In this document: piece by piece, positions 43,927 to 54,378 of the stretch
How positions within the stretch are numbered: the stretch's first letter is position 1
How the letters are laid out: each line of letters opens with the position of its first letter
Assembly: GCF_017874315.1 (NCBI RefSeq)
Contig: NZ_JAGGLG010000005.1
Coordinates: 94,869 to 158,868 of the forward strand
DNA: 64,000 bases
Direction of reading: 5' to 3'
From: Symbiobacterium terraclitae
Lineage (GTDB): Bacteria > Bacillota > Sulfobacillia > Symbiobacteriales > Symbiobacteriaceae
The notes under the pieces: generated by a model
The model's input: the letters and a program-made list of their open reading frames with translations, nothing else
The model's database searches: none
Told to the model about the DNA's origin: nothing
Program-made: the position numbers and the translations under genes

Positions 43927-43944
43927 GCTGAATGGCGCGCCATT
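43927..43944. promoter_or_regulatory. FadR-like palindrome upstream of aceBA
   Basis: TGAATGGCGCGCCATTCA is a perfect 18-base palindrome with the same outer halves (TGAATG-N6-CATTCA) as the site before fadF. It suggests shared control of the glyoxylate shunt and fatty-acid electron transfer. Confidence 0.55.
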
Positions 43945-44525
43945 CACTGAACACCGGCGACCGTTCACCGCCGCAGCCGGCCCCTCATGCCCGAAAACGC
44001 GCAGGAGGCGCCGCCCGGTGGGGCGACGCCCGTCAGATTGGCAGGGCTGTGGCCAAGCGGCCCCGCCGCAATAGCCGTGGCCGTTTGAGGCGGAAGCGCC
44101 AGAGGCTCCGCCAGGCCCTGGTGGGTATCCGGTCGCTCTTGAAGCGTGGGCTGATACGGCCTGGGTAGCGGTATATTCACCGGCCGGTGGCCGCCTGGAG
44201 GTGGTACGGGCAACCATGGGCGGAGCACCGCCTGTCTCAGGCGACAAGGCTGGCTGGTCATGAGCGATAGCCAGCACAGCACGACTGCCATTCTACGCAG
44301 TGACGACGGCGGCAAGTCCTGGATGGGTACAATCGAGAATCCGAAGTCGTCGAAGGCCACCCGAGGATCGGAGCATCCCGAGTGGCGTTCCGGTTTCGGT
44401 GCATCTCAGGTGGACGAGGGGCCACACGTAGGCAGACCCCTGTGACTCGGCGACCGAGCCGAACTACCTGACTCGGGTCGGACTTCCGTCGATAACCTGA
44501 CGCCCATGCCGGGCGTACAACAGCA

Positions 44526-44552
44526 CCGCCCCTGCCGGTCTGGCAGGGGCGG
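44526..44552 (-). terminator. terminator after sigA
   Basis: CCGCCCCTGCC pairs perfectly with GGCAGGGGCGG over a five-base loop, 14 bases after the sigA stop. Confidence 0.7.
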
Positions 44553-44565
44553 TTCCACGTCACGA

Positions 44566-45726
44566 TTAGTCCAAGTAGTCCTTCAGCTTCCTGGACCGGC
44601 TCGGATGGCGCAGCTTGCGCAGCGCCTTCGCCTCGATCTGCCGGATCCGCTCACGGGTCACGCCGAAGACCTGGCCGACCTCCTCCAGCGTGCGGGCCCG
44701 GCCGTCGTCCAGACCGAACCGCAGCCGCAGGACCTTCTCCTCCCGGGGCGTCAGGGACTCCAGCACCTCTTCCAGCTGCTCCTTCAGCAGCGTGAACGAA
44801 GCCGCCTCGGCCGGGGCCGGAGCCTCGTGGTCCTCGATGAAGTCCCCCAGGTGCGAGTCCTCCTCCTCGCCGATGGGGGTCTCCAGCGAGACAGGCTCCT
44901 GCGCGATCTTCTGGATCTCGCGTACCCGCTCCACCGAGATGTCCATGTGCTCGGCGATCTCCTCCGGGGTCGGCTCGCGGCCCAGCTCCTGGACCAGCTG
45001 CCGGGTCACCCGGATCAGCTTGTTGATGGTCTCGACCATGTGCACCGGAATGCGGATGGTCCGGGCCTGGTCGGCGATGGCCCGCGTGATCGCCTGGCGG
45101 ATCCACCACGTCGCGTAGGTGGAGAACTTGAACCCCTTGCGGTAGTCGAACTTCTCGACGGCCTTGATCAGGCCGAGGTTGCCCTCCTGAATCAGGTCGA
45201 GGAACTGCATGCCCCGGCCCACGTACCGCTTGGCGATGGAGACGACCAGGCGCAGGTTCGCCTCGGCCAGCCGGCGCTTTGCCTCCTCGTCGCCCTTCTC
45301 GATGCGCTCGGCGTACTCGACCTCTTCCTCCGCCGTCAGGAGCGGCACGCGCCCGATCTCCTTGAGGTACATGCGGACCGGGTCATCAATGGCAATCCCT
45401 TCGGGAACAGAAAGGTCGATCTCTACCTCTTCGTCCGGCGCGGGTTCGCCGTCCGGCTCGCTGTCAGGCGCCGGCACCGCGTCGGCCTCCACGAGGGTGG
45501 CGACGTCGTCCTCGTCCACGGCCTCGTCCGGCCGGTCGCCCACCACCTCGATGCCCGCCTCGACCAGCGAGTCGTAGATCTCCTCCATCTGTTCGGGCTC
45601 CAGCTCGATCCCCTGGAGGAAGTCGGCGATTTCGCTGTAGCTGAGGCTGCCCTTGCGCCTGCCCTTCGCGATGAGCTCCTTGACCAGCTCACGCGCGGTC
45701 TGCACCTTCGCTTCCTTGGACTCCAT
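44566..45726 (-). CDS. sigA: RNA polymerase primary sigma factor
   Basis: A 386-residue sigma-70. Region 1.1-like acidic N-terminus, region 1.2 ([17 protein letters not shown]), region 2 with the promoter-melting block [20 protein letters not shown], region 3, and region 4 with the -35 reading helix [20 protein letters not shown]. Length fits Firmicute SigA. GGGGGAAG precedes the ATG. Lies downstream of dnaG, the conserved macromolecular-synthesis order; a strong hairpin follows it. Confidence 0.97.
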   Translation of the reverse strand: MESKEAKVQTARELVKELIAKGRRKGSLSYSEIADFLQGIELEPEQMEEIYDSLVEAGIEVVGDRPDEAVDEDDVATLVEADAVPAPDSEPDGEPAPDEEVEIDLSVPEGIAIDDPVRMYLKEIGRVPLLTAEEEVEYAERIEKGDEEAKRRLAEANLRLVVSIAKRYVGRGMQFLDLIQEGNLGLIKAVEKFDYRKGFKFSTYATWWIRQAITRAIADQARTIRIPVHMVETINKLIRVTRQLVQELGREPTPEEIAEHMDISVERVREIQKIAQEPVSLETPIGEEEDSHLGDFIEDHEAPAPAEAASFTLLKEQLEEVLESLTPREEKVLRLRFGLDDGRARTLEEVGQVFGVTRERIRQIEAKALRKLRHPSRSRKLKDYLD

Positions 45727-45753
45727 GATGACTTCCCCCCTTCCGCTGCCGCC

Positions 45754-47622
45754 TCAAGATCGGGACGCCTTGAGCTTACGCGCAAGCGCCACGTACTCGT
45801 TCCATATGGCCGGGTCCACCCTCTGTTTCGCTGACTCTGCGGCCCTAATCAGGTTCTCCAAGTCCTCTTTTCTCCTCGAATCTCTATGCTTACTTATCTT
45901 CTCGATGCAGTCTGCCGCTTCCTTTTCCGGATCGGTGGTCAGCATCGGTTTGGCTGCCATTTCGGTGAGGAGGCTCTTCGCCTCCGGATCAGGCAGTTCG
46001 TCGAGCAGGCGGGTGATCAGGCCGCCCGGACGGGCACCGGCCCCGGCGACCAGCTGCCGCGCGGCCGCGTAGATCTGCTTGTGGCGGGGATCGGCGAAGG
46101 GCTCGGCGCCCAGCTCCCCTTCAACCAGCCCCACCAGGCCGGGGTGCTCGAGCAGGAGGTAGAGCAGCGCGCGCTCGGCCCGGTGCACCCCCTCCTCGGG
46201 GGTGACCAGCGGCTGTGCCGCCAGACGACGGTACGGTCCGGGCGTAACAGGCTCTCCCGGACCCCTTCTATTATTCCTGGTATCTGGCAGATTATGCTGG
46301 AATCCCCGCCGGAGCAGTCGGTTCATCTGCCGATCGATGGCCAGCTTCAGGTCGGGCTTCGCCAGCGGGTTGTCGCCCGCGAGCCGCTCCGCCACCTGGT
46401 CGACGTAGGCCTCGCGCAGCACCTCGTCCTTGACGTCGGCCAGTACCTGGGCGACGGACTCCACCGCCTTGGCCTTCGCCTCGGGCGTCGCCTGGCCGGA
46501 CCGGGGCAGCACGAGGTCGATGCGGAACTCGATCAGCGGCACGGCCTGGTCGATGGCTGCGGCGAACGCCTGCGGGCCGTGGGTCCGGATGAACTCGTCC
46601 GGATCCTTCCCGTCCGGGATCCGCAGGACCCTGACGTCGCAGCCGGTGTCGTAGAGCTTCTGCAGGCCGCGCAGCGTGGCCATCTGCCCCGCCGTGTCCA
46701 TGTCAAAGGCGACGATGACCTGGCTGGCCTGCTGGCGGAGCACCCTGCACTGCTCGTCGGTGAGGGCCGTGCCCAGGGGGGCGACCACATTCTGGAAGCC
46801 CGCCTGATGAGGCATGATGACATCCATATATCCTTCTACAAGGATAGCCTGATTCCTCGCGCGCATTGCCTCCTTGGCCTGATCCAATCCGAAGAGCACG
46901 TGCCGCTTGGAGAACAGCGGGGTCTCCGCGGTGTTCTTGTACTTCGCGCCCTCGCCGCTGAGGATCCGTCCCCCGAAGCCGATCACCCGGCCGGCCAGGT
47001 CGGTGATGGGGAACATCACCCGCTCGAAGAAGGCGTCCATGTAGCCCTCGCCGTCGCGCCGGGGCACGATCAGCCCGACGCGCTGCAGGATCTCCGCCGG
47101 GAACCGCCCCCGCAGCGCCCGGTAGAGCGCGCCCCGCCCCACCGCCCAGCCCAGGCGGAACCGGCGGATCGTCTCCTCGGTCAGCCCGCGCCGGAGCAGG
47201 TAGTCCAACCCCTCCTTGCCGGCCTCGGAGAAGAGCTGGTGGTGATAAAAGCGAGCCGCCAGCTCGAGGGCGGCGTACATGTCGCGGCGCTCCCGGTAGG
47301 CGCGCTCCTCCTCCGGCGTGCGCTCCTCCTGGGGCAGCGGGATGCCTGCCCGCCTGGCCAGCTGGACCAGCGCCTCGTAGAAGGTGAGGTGCTCACGCTC
47401 CATCAGGAAGGTGAACACGTCGCCGCTCGCCTTGCACCCGAAGCAGTGGTAGAACTGCCGGTCCGGGATGACGTGGAAGGACGGGGTCTTCTCGCTGTGG
47501 AAGGGGCAGAGCCCGACGTACCGGTTGCCCCGCCGCTCAAGCTTGACGTAGGCCGAGATCACTTCGACGATGTCGTTCTTGGCCCGCACCTCGTCCTTGA
47601 ACGCCTGGTCGAATCGGGACAC
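45754..47622 (-). CDS. dnaG: DNA primase
   Basis: A 622-residue primase that makes RNA primers for replication. N-terminal zinc site C-x2-H ... C-x2-C (CPFHSEKTPSF, YHCFGC), RNA-polymerase domain, TOPRIM block ILVEGYMDVI and AFDMDTAGQ, and a C-terminal helicase-binding domain. GTG start after GGGGTGG. Directly upstream of sigA. Confidence 0.96.
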   Translation of the reverse strand: MSRFDQAFKDEVRAKNDIVEVISAYVKLERRGNRYVGLCPFHSEKTPSFHVIPDRQFYHCFGCKASGDVFTFLMEREHLTFYEALVQLARRAGIPLPQEERTPEEERAYRERRDMYAALELAARFYHHQLFSEAGKEGLDYLLRRGLTEETIRRFRLGWAVGRGALYRALRGRFPAEILQRVGLIVPRRDGEGYMDAFFERVMFPITDLAGRVIGFGGRILSGEGAKYKNTAETPLFSKRHVLFGLDQAKEAMRARNQAILVEGYMDVIMPHQAGFQNVVAPLGTALTDEQCRVLRQQASQVIVAFDMDTAGQMATLRGLQKLYDTGCDVRVLRIPDGKDPDEFIRTHGPQAFAAAIDQAVPLIEFRIDLVLPRSGQATPEAKAKAVESVAQVLADVKDEVLREAYVDQVAERLAGDNPLAKPDLKLAIDRQMNRLLRRGFQHNLPDTRNNRRGPGEPVTPGPYRRLAAQPLVTPEEGVHRAERALLYLLLEHPGLVGLVEGELGAEPFADPRHKQIYAAARQLVAGAGARPGGLITRLLDELPDPEAKSLLTEMAAKPMLTTDPEKEAADCIEKISKHRDSRRKEDLENLIRAAESAKQRVDPAIWNEYVALARKLKASRS

Positions 47623-47825
47623 CGATCACCACCCCATCATCCCGCAATAGAAAACCCCTCTGGACCACCGAGCGCGAGCATCAGGGCGGCGGCGAGGGTG
47701 CTTTGCGTTAGCTTTCCCTTTCGACAGGTGCTTCTCCGATTCCTGCCATATGTTCGGAGGATCACGAGGCCGCGGCTCCCGACCGTTCACCTTCAAAGAC
47801 GTCCGCCGCCGCCGCCAGATACGGG

Positions 47826-47861
47826 GCGGGCCCGCCTCCCCGCTCAGGAGACGGGCCCCGC
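47826..47861 (-). terminator. hairpin after ppdK
   Basis: CGGGCCC and GGGCCCG arms with an inner CTCC/GGAG pair form a hairpin 24 bases after the ppdK stop. Confidence 0.5.
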
Positions 47862-47884
47862 TCGCAAGTCGCTGCAGGTCGCGA

Positions 47885-50563
47885 CTACACCGTGCTGGAA
47901 GTGGCCCTCTCGCCCTTGGCCTTGGCCGCAGCCTGGGCGGCCGCCAGCCGGGCTACCGGCACCCGGTAGGGCGAGCAGGAGACGTAGGTCAGGCCGACGC
48001 TCTGGAAGAACTCGATGGAGGCCGGATCGCCGCCGTGCTCGCCGCAGACGCCCAGCTTGATCTCGGGCCGGGCCTTGCGGCCGAGCTCGCACGCGATCTC
48101 CACCATCTTGCCCACGCCCTTGCGGTCGATGCTGACGAACGGGTTCTCGGGCAGGACCTTCCGCTCCACGTACTGGGCGAGGAACTTGCCCTCGGCGTCG
48201 TCGCGGGAGAACCCGAAGGTGGTCTGCGTGAGGTCGTTGGTGCCGAAGGAGAAGAACTGCGCGTGCTCGGCGATCTCGTCGGCCGTGACGGCGGCGCGCG
48301 GCACCTCGATCATCGTGCCGACCATGTACTTGAACGTGACGCCGGTCTCCTCCATGACCTCCCGGGCGACCCGGTCGGTCATCTCCCGCAGGAAGGCCAA
48401 CTCGGTGACGATGCCGACCAGCGGGTGCATGACCTCGGGCTCGACCTTCATGCCTTCCTTGTTGCACTGCGCGGCGGCCTCGAAGATCGCCCGGACCTGC
48501 ATCTCATAGATCTCGGGGTAGATCATGCCCAGGCGGCAGCCGCGGAAGCCGAGCATCGGGTTCATCTCGGAGAGCGCCCGCACCTTGCGCAGCAGGTTCT
48601 CCTTCTCCCGCAGCTCCTCGGCGTTTCCGCCCTTCGCCCGGAGCAGGGCGACCTCGATGGCCAGGTCCTCCTCGTCCGGCAGGAACTCGTGGAGCGGCGG
48701 ATCCAGCAGGCGGATGGTGACGGGATGGGGATCCATGGCCTTGAAGATCTCGTAGAAGTCCTCGCGCTGCATCACGCGCAGCTTCTCGAGGGCGGCCATG
48801 CGCTCTTCCTTGTCCTCGGCCAGGATCATCTCGCGGGCCACGACCATCCGCTCCGGATGGTGGCCGCCCTGGCCGAACATGTGCTCCGTGCGGCAGAGGC
48901 CGATGCCCTCGGCGCCGAACTCGCGGGCCCGGAGGGCATCCTGCGGGGTGTCGGCGTTGGCCCGCACGCCCATGGTCCGGATCTCATCGGCCCAGGTGAG
49001 CAGCGTGCGGAACTCGGGCGACAGCTCGGGGTCGACCACGGGCACGGCGCCGGCGATCACGTTGCCGGTGGCGCCGTCGATGGAGATGACGTCGCCCTCA
49101 CGGATCACGCGGCCGTTCACGGTGAACTGCCGGGCCTCGAGGTCGATCTTGATGGCCTCGCAGCCGACGACGCAGGGCTTGCCCATGCCGCGGGAGACGA
49201 TGGCGGCGTGCGACGTCATGCCGCCGCGGGAGGTGAGGATGCCCTGGGAGACGACCATTCCGTGGATGTCGTCCGGCGAGGTCTCAGGCCGGACCATGAT
49301 GACCTTCTGGCCCTCGCCCGCCAGCTTGACGGCCCGGTCGGGGTCGAAGACGCAGACGCCGGAGGCGGCGCCAGGCGAGGCGGCGAGACCCGTGGCCAGG
49401 ATGTCGAGCTTCGCCTTGGGGTCGATGGCCGGGTGGAGGATGTTGTTGATCTTGTCCGGCTCGACCCGCAGGATCGCCTGCTCCTTGGAGATCTTGCCCT
49501 CGTTGACGAGGTCGACGGCGATCTTGATGGAGGCGACCGGGGTGCGCTTGCCGGCGCGGCACTGCAGCATGTAGAGCTTGCCCCGCTCGACCGTGAACTC
49601 GATGTCCTGCATGTCCTTGTAGTGGGACTCGAGCAGCTCGCACAGGTTGAAGAGCTGATCGTAGACCTCGGGCATGGTCTCCTTCAGGTGCGAGATCGGG
49701 TACGGCGTGCGGATGCCGGCCACGACGTCCTCGCCCTGGGCGTTGGGGAGGTACTCGCCGTAGAACTCCTTGACGCCGGAGTTCGGGTTGCGGGTGAAGC
49801 AGACGCCGGTGGCGGAGTCGTCGCCCATGTTGCCGAAGGCCATCGCCTGCACGTTGACGGCCGTGCCCAGCGTCTCGGGGATCTTGTTGATGCGCCGGTA
49901 GACCTGGGCCCGGGGGTTGTCCCAGGACTCGAACACGGCGTTGATCGCGGCCATCAGCTGCGCCCGCGGATCCATCGGGAAGGGCTTGCCGATGGTCTTC
50001 TCGACCAGCGCCTTGTACTCCGGCACGATCGCCTTGAAGTGCTCAGCCTGCAGCTCGATGTCCTGCGTGAAGCCGTGGCGCTTCTTGTGCTCATCGAGGA
50101 TGGCCTCGAAGTTGTGCAGGCCGATGCCCAGCACGACGTTGGAGAACATCTGGATGAAGCGCCGGTAGGAGTCCCACGCGAACCGCGGGTTGTTGGTGGC
50201 CCGGGCCAGGGCCTCGACGGTCTCGTCGTTGAGGCCGAGGTTGAGGATGGTGTCCATCATGCCCGGCATGGAGACCGGCGCACCGGAGCGGACGGAGACG
50301 AGCAGCGGGTTGGTGGCGTCGCCGAAGCGCTTGCCCATCTTCTTCTCGAGCGCAGCCAGCGCCGCGTCGATCTGCTCGATGACCTCGGGGGTCAGGCTCT
50401 TGGTGGTCTGGTACTCCCGACAGACCTCGGTGGTGATCGTGAAGCCAGGAGGCACCGGCAGACCGATCACCGTCATCTCGGCGAGGTTGGCGCCCTTGCC
50501 GCCCAGCAGCATGCGCATGTCAGCCCGGCCCTCTTCGAAAAGGTAAACCGACTTCCTAGTCAC
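47885..50563 (-). CDS. ppdK: pyruvate, phosphate dikinase
   Basis: An 892-residue PPDK, which interconverts pyruvate, ATP and Pi with phosphoenolpyruvate, AMP and PPi. N-terminal ATP-grasp ([13 protein letters not shown]), the phosphohistidine loop [21 protein letters not shown] with the regulatory threonine two residues before the histidine, and the C-terminal TIM barrel with [18 protein letters not shown] and the catalytic cysteine in [12 protein letters not shown] start overlaps the end of ppsR by eight bases. Its phosphorylation state would be set by that neighbour. Confidence 0.97.
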   Translation of the reverse strand: MTRKSVYLFEEGRADMRMLLGGKGANLAEMTVIGLPVPPGFTITTEVCREYQTTKSLTPEVIEQIDAALAALEKKMGKRFGDATNPLLVSVRSGAPVSMPGMMDTILNLGLNDETVEALARATNNPRFAWDSYRRFIQMFSNVVLGIGLHNFEAILDEHKKRHGFTQDIELQAEHFKAIVPEYKALVEKTIGKPFPMDPRAQLMAAINAVFESWDNPRAQVYRRINKIPETLGTAVNVQAMAFGNMGDDSATGVCFTRNPNSGVKEFYGEYLPNAQGEDVVAGIRTPYPISHLKETMPEVYDQLFNLCELLESHYKDMQDIEFTVERGKLYMLQCRAGKRTPVASIKIAVDLVNEGKISKEQAILRVEPDKINNILHPAIDPKAKLDILATGLAASPGAASGVCVFDPDRAVKLAGEGQKVIMVRPETSPDDIHGMVVSQGILTSRGGMTSHAAIVSRGMGKPCVVGCEAIKIDLEARQFTVNGRVIREGDVISIDGATGNVIAGAVPVVDPELSPEFRTLLTWADEIRTMGVRANADTPQDALRAREFGAEGIGLCRTEHMFGQGGHHPERMVVAREMILAEDKEERMAALEKLRVMQREDFYEIFKAMDPHPVTIRLLDPPLHEFLPDEEDLAIEVALLRAKGGNAEELREKENLLRKVRALSEMNPMLGFRGCRLGMIYPEIYEMQVRAIFEAAAQCNKEGMKVEPEVMHPLVGIVTELAFLREMTDRVAREVMEETGVTFKYMVGTMIEVPRAAVTADEIAEHAQFFSFGTNDLTQTTFGFSRDDAEGKFLAQYVERKVLPENPFVSIDRKGVGKMVEIACELGRKARPEIKLGVCGEHGGDPASIEFFQSVGLTYVSCSPYRVPVARLAAAQAAAKAKGERATSSTV

Positions 50564-51377
50564 CGAAATTCACCCCTCGGTTGATGATTTCCAGGACCCG
50601 GACCGCCGTCTCTTCAACCGCCTTGTTCGTCACATCAATCACCGCGCAGCCGACCTTCTTGAAGACAGACTCGGCGTAGTCCAACTCCTGGAGAATTCGT
50701 GCCATGCTTGAGTAGTTGGCATCTGATCTCAGGCCTATGGTCTTGACTCGTTCTTCGCGGATCTGATGGAGCTTCTCGGGGCTGACCCGCAGGCCAACCA
50801 CCTTGTGAGGCGGGACGAGGAAGAGCTCCTTGGGCAGGCTTACCTCGGGGACCAGGGGCAGGTTCGCCACCTTGTACCGCCTGTGTGCGAGGTACATCGA
50901 CACCGGGGTTTTCGAGGAGCGGGAGACGCCGATCAGCACCGCATCCGCCCGCAGGAAGCCGCGGGGGTCCTTGCCGTCGTCGTACTTCACCGCAAACTCG
51001 ACCGCCTCGATACGGCGGAAGTATTCATCATCCAGACGGTGCATGCGCCCGGGCTCCAGCTTCTCGGGTGCGCCGAGCAGCTTGGACATCTCCTCGAGCA
51101 TGGGGCCCATGATGTCCACCGACGGGATGTTCCACATCTCAACCAGCCGCTGGAGCTCTTGTCGGATTTCCGGAACGATGATGGTGTAGACGATCAGAGT
51201 GGGCTGCTGGCGAGCAGCATCGATCACCTCCCGGAGTGAGAAGGAATCGTCGACCATGGGAAACCTGCGGATTTCCACGCCGGTCCGGCCCCACTGCGCC
51301 AGTGCGGCGCGCGTGACCAGGTCGGCCGTCTCCCCCACTGAGTCCGAGACGATGAAGATCACAGGCTTCTCGACCAT
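50556..51377 (-). CDS. ppsR: PPDK regulatory kinase/phosphorylase (DUF299)
   Basis: A 273-residue bifunctional regulator. It inactivates PPDK by ADP-dependent phosphorylation of the active-site threonine and reactivates it with Pi. The phosphate-loop-like [16 protein letters not shown]-terminal [15 protein letters not shown] and LGLR-type [10 protein letters not shown] blocks are characteristic. GGGGAGGG lies before the ATG. Translationally coupled to ppdK, as in many Clostridia. Confidence 0.95.
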   Translation of the reverse strand: MVEKPVIFIVSDSVGETADLVTRAALAQWGRTGVEIRRFPMVDDSFSLREVIDAARQQPTLIVYTIIVPEIRQELQRLVEMWNIPSVDIMGPMLEEMSKLLGAPEKLEPGRMHRLDDEYFRRIEAVEFAVKYDDGKDPRGFLRADAVLIGVSRSSKTPVSMYLAHRRYKVANLPLVPEVSLPKELFLVPPHKVVGLRVSPEKLHQIREERVKTIGLRSDANYSSMARILQELDYAESVFKKVGCAVIDVTNKAVEETAVRVLEIINRGVNFGD

Positions 51378-51472
51378 CTAAGCCCTCCCCGCTTGTTCCG
51401 GAGCGCACATTCCACCGGGGGCTGCGCGTTCGGTTATTTGATTACGCCCGGCCTTCGGGCCAATCCTGCCGG

Positions 51473-51492
51473 AGCCTTACGGCTGTAAGGCT
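51473..51492 (+). other. short hairpin in the divergent ppsR / E2 gap
   Basis: AGCCTTAC and GTAAGGCT pair over a four-base loop, with no clear U-run. A role is not evident. Confidence 0.3.
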
Positions 51493-51666
51493 TCGCGACT
51501 CCTGATGTTTTCAATCGGAGTTCAAGAGCCGGTCTATTGTGACAGCGTACACCTGCGGATCCCCGACAGTGCGCCGGGCTTCCGGCTGTTCGTCGGGCCG
51601 CGCAGGAGCGTGTGGCCGGCGGCGGCATATGCTGGTGCAGCATTCCGGTGGGAGGGAGGAACAGTC

Positions 51667-52449
51667 GTGCCGATGCCAGCGAGCCTGTTTCAGGGGGCGC
51701 CGCTCCTCTTGCCCGGCGCCACCCCCGACAACCCCCTGGCGATGGGAGGGTCACCCTTTCCCCCGTTCGTCACCCTGCCGCTGAGCCACCTGCGGCGGGT
51801 CTCGATGCTGAACCTGGAGCACGCCCAGCGGGCGACGGCCCCGGTCACGGTGGTGGCCGAGGTGGACGCGACGGGCCTGATCGAGGTGCGCGAGGCGCTG
51901 AAGCCGCTGGCGGCCCGCCACCTGGGGCTTCCGCTTACATACCTGCCCTTCTTCGCCAGCGCCACCATCCAGGCGCTCAAGGCGTACCCCATCATGAACG
52001 CCATGCTCACCCCGCAGGGGTTCATCATCCCGCGGTACATCAACCTCGGCATCGCCACCAGCGTGCCGGGCGGCGTCCTCCTCCCGTCCGTGCAGGGCGC
52101 CGAGCGGAAGAGCTTCTGGGAGCTGGCGCGGGACATCTACATCCAGACGCAGAAGGCGAAGGCGGGCCTCGCCTCGCCCGCCGACATGTCGGGCCAGACC
52201 TTCGTCATCACCAACACGGGCCGGTGGGGCGCCACGCTGTTCGGCACCCCCATCATCCAGCCGCCCAACGTCGGCATCCTGGCCTTCGAGGCGATCAAGA
52301 AGCGCCCCGTGGTGCTCGACAACGACCAGATCGCTGTGCGGCCGATGATGTACCTCGCCCTGACGGCCGACCACCGTGCCGTGGACGGCGCCGAGATGAT
52401 CGGCTTCCTGAGCAAGGTAAAGGAGGCGCTGGAGCAGGTGCGGGTGTGA
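51667..52449 (+). CDS. 2-oxoacid dehydrogenase E2 catalytic domain without lipoyl domain
   Basis: A 260-residue protein matching only the C-terminal acyltransferase domain of E2: PVTVVAEVDATGLIEVR, YLPFFASATIQALKAYP, NLGIATSVPGGVLLPSV, and the catalytic DHRAVDG. The lipoyl domain and the subunit-binding domain that precede it in normal E2 are absent, replaced by about 40 loop residues. GTG at 51667 is supported by GGAGG at seven bases. It may be a core-forming or structural component, or an acyltransferase acting without its own lipoyl arm. Convergent with an E1 alpha gene. Confidence 0.85.
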   Translation: MPMPASLFQGAPLLLPGATPDNPLAMGGSPFPPFVTLPLSHLRRVSMLNLEHAQRATAPVTVVAEVDATGLIEVREALKPLAARHLGLPLTYLPFFASATIQALKAYPIMNAMLTPQGFIIPRYINLGIATSVPGGVLLPSVQGAERKSFWELARDIYIQTQKAKAGLASPADMSGQTFVITNTGRWGATLFGTPIIQPPNVGILAFEAIKKRPVVLDNDQIAVRPMMYLALTADHRAVDGAEMIGFLSKVKEALEQVRV

Positions 52450-52754
52450 TGGGGGCCGTGTCAAGCGCCACGGGCGCATCGCCGTGCTGCTCACCCCCGG
52501 CCGCTGCCGGGCCAGCCGCACGCGGCGCATCGCCGCCCCGCGCACGCCACCCCCCGCGTGCCAACCGCACGTGGCGCATCGCCGCCCCGCGCACGCCCGC
52601 CGTCCCCGCCGAGCCCGCCACCCCCGTCCTTGCCGCCACCCCCGTACCCCCGTCCTTGCCGCCACCCCCGTACCCCCGTCCTTACCGCCTTCCCCGTCGA
52701 GTTCGCCGTCGCAGGCACGCCGTCCATCTGTGGCGGCACCGAAGCACGTGCCTG
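52450..52754. repeat. minisatellite between convergent E2 and E1 alpha genes
   Basis: Two 33-base direct repeats (52516-52548 and 52565-52597, one mismatch, 49-base period) are followed by a 26-base tandem unit starting CCCCCGTCCTTGCCGCCAC, with two exact copies (52621-52646, 52647-52672) and a partial third to about 52689. There is no convincing gene inside. Slippage during replication would make this region length-variable. Confidence 0.7.
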
Positions 52755-53729
52755 TCACGGCTCAAGGGCGTGCTCCGGCGGCGGCAGGGGCGCCGCGCGG
52801 GCCTGCTCCTCGGCCCGGTCGATCGCCGCGGCGACCGCCCGCTCCAGCGCGGCCTCGCCGCCCTCGCGCAGCAGCCCCACCCGCCGCAGGTACTCCGCCA
52901 CCCGCGGCAGCGGGTCGGCACGCTGCACTTCCGCAAGTTCCTCGGGAGACCGGTACCTCGTGTGGTTGTCGTCGCAGGTATGCGCATCCATCCGGTGGAC
53001 GCGGGCCTCGATCAGCGCCGGCCCGCCGCCCGCCCGCGCCCGGGCCACGGCGCGGCGCACCGCGGCGTGAACGGCGAAGGGGTCGCCCCCGTCCAGGCAG
53101 ATCCCCTCGATCCCGTAACCCGCCGCCCGCGCCGCCACGCTGCCCCCGGCCAGCTGCCGCGAAACCGGCACGGAGATCGCCCAGCCGTTGTTCTGGCAGA
53201 GGAAGACGACGGGCAGCCGGTACAGGGCGGCCCAGTTCAGCCCCTCGTGGAAGTCGCCCTGCGAGGCGGCTCCCTCGCCGAAGCTGCAGTAGACCACCAC
53301 CCGGTCGCCACGCCGGACCGCGGCCTGGGCCGCCCCCACCGCCTGGGGGATCTGCACCCCCACCGGCGCCGACCGCGCGACGATGTTCAGCCGCCGGTCG
53401 CCCCAGTTGTACGGCGTCTGGCGCCCGCCCGACGACGGGTCCGCCGCCCGGCCGAAGGCGGAGAGCATCACGTCCAGCGGCGTGCTGCCGGCCACCAGCA
53501 CCGCCCCCAGGTCCCGGTAGTAGGGGAACCACCAGTCCTGTCCCCGGGTGAAAGCCGTCGCCGCCCCTACCTGCGCCGCCTCGTGCCCGCGGCTGGAGAC
53601 GGCCAGCGGGATCGCGCCCGACCGCTGGAGCAGGCTCAGCCGCTCGTCCAGCCGCCGGGTGAGGAGCATCCAGCGGTAGATCGCCACCGCCTGCTCGTCG
53701 GAGAGGCCCGCCGAGCGATGGTCAAGCAC
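52755..53729 (-). CDS. 2-oxoacid dehydrogenase E1 component, alpha subunit
   Basis: A 324-residue thiamin-diphosphate protein of the AcoA/BkdA/PdhA family. The ThDP motif begins SFGEGAASQGDFHEGLN and ends with CQNNGWAIS; RGHEAAQVG, YYRDLG and RMDAHTCDDNHTRYR blocks (the last holds the phosphorylation-loop region) are typical of branched-chain E1 alpha. The usual E1 beta gene is not next to it. The TTG, ATG or GTG choice is clear: ATG-like start at 53729 without a strong site. Partner subunits must be elsewhere. Confidence 0.88.
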   Translation of the reverse strand: MLDHRSAGLSDEQAVAIYRWMLLTRRLDERLSLLQRSGAIPLAVSSRGHEAAQVGAATAFTRGQDWWFPYYRDLGAVLVAGSTPLDVMLSAFGRAADPSSGGRQTPYNWGDRRLNIVARSAPVGVQIPQAVGAAQAAVRRGDRVVVYCSFGEGAASQGDFHEGLNWAALYRLPVVFLCQNNGWAISVPVSRQLAGGSVAARAAGYGIEGICLDGGDPFAVHAAVRRAVARARAGGGPALIEARVHRMDAHTCDDNHTRYRSPEELAEVQRADPLPRVAEYLRRVGLLREGGEAALERAVAAAIDRAEEQARAAPLPPPEHALEP

Positions 53730-54378
53730 TGCACCACTTCCTTTCGTTCTGCGCGCCTCATGGGGGGACGCCGCCGTGCGGCCGGGGAAAACCCGGGCAA
53801 CGGTGGGATAGGACGCCCGCCCGGGGCCGATGCCACCGCAGCAGATAGGGGGAACTGCTCCCCATAATTTTCACGAGATACAGGGAAAATCTCCCCATAT
53901 TGCCCATTATGTCAACTTGAGCGGCGCTACACCTTTGCCGAGCCCCGGCAAACCCTGTCCATTTGCCCCCGTCCGAGCCCGGAAAGGTGTCCTAAACGGC
54001 TGAACTGGGTGCCAGAAGCCCGCGATAGGGGGAGGAGTTCCCTGCATTTCGTGAAAAATATGGGGAAATTTTCCCCATATTTCTGCCGCCCGGCCATAGG
54101 GCCTCGGCAAGGCGCCGCGCAGCCCCCCGCCGTAGCCTTGCCGGCGGAAAGCACCCGCCATGGGAGCGCCCATGACGCCAGCCCATCGGCATCTCTGCGG
54201 AGAGTGCCCGCCAGCACGCTTGCTACCGGCGATCGGCACATCGCCGAAGCCGCCGCTGAGGGCTACCCCGCGAAGCTCCCCCGGGGCCGCGGCCCGCCAC
54301 CAGCACGCTGCCTCCCCACCACCACCACGCCAGAGCCACCGGCATGCGCCCCCGGGACATCGGCCCGCCCAGGCAGCC
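53730..54378. other. 649-base AT-richer gap with two related repeat modules
   Basis: Two imperfect direct copies of about 62 bases (53842-53903 and 54022-54090) share GATAGGGGGA, TTTCGTGA/TTTCACGA and CCCCATATT. The second contains a perfect 27-base palindrome, AAATATGGGGAAA-T-TTTCCCCATATTT (54056-54082). TTGACA at 53915-53910 on the minus strand could be the E1 alpha -35 box. Frames in all directions here look like shadows. Possible operator array or small mobile repeat. Confidence 0.55.

Larger units (their letters stand above)
43705..44565. other. 861-base gap between aceB and sigA without a convincing gene
   Basis: No open frame here looks like a real protein: short frames have no ribosome site and strange composition. 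The aceB-proximal part carries the FadR-like palindrome. The rest is less GC-rich and contains several local hairpins (44219-44232, GGCGG/CCGCC; about 44247-44274, GCTGGCT/AGCCAGC; about 44500-44520, GACGCCC/GGGCGT), so an RNA gene or the remains of an element are possible. Confidence 0.5.

Noticed and set aside
43932..44168. A 78-codon Arg-rich frame
   Set aside because: No ribosome site, no similarity, and it overlaps the FadR-like palindrome.
47750..50584. A 944-codon plus-strand frame
   Set aside because: Exact shadow of ppdK, which is a full-length conserved enzyme on the other strand.
52621..52689. CRISPR-like array
   Set aside because: The copies are directly adjacent without unique spacers; it is a tandem minisatellite.
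53907..54241. Overlapping frames of about 100 codons in the AT-richer gap
   Set aside because: Three frames of similar length in one place without ribosome sites or family blocks are chance openings.
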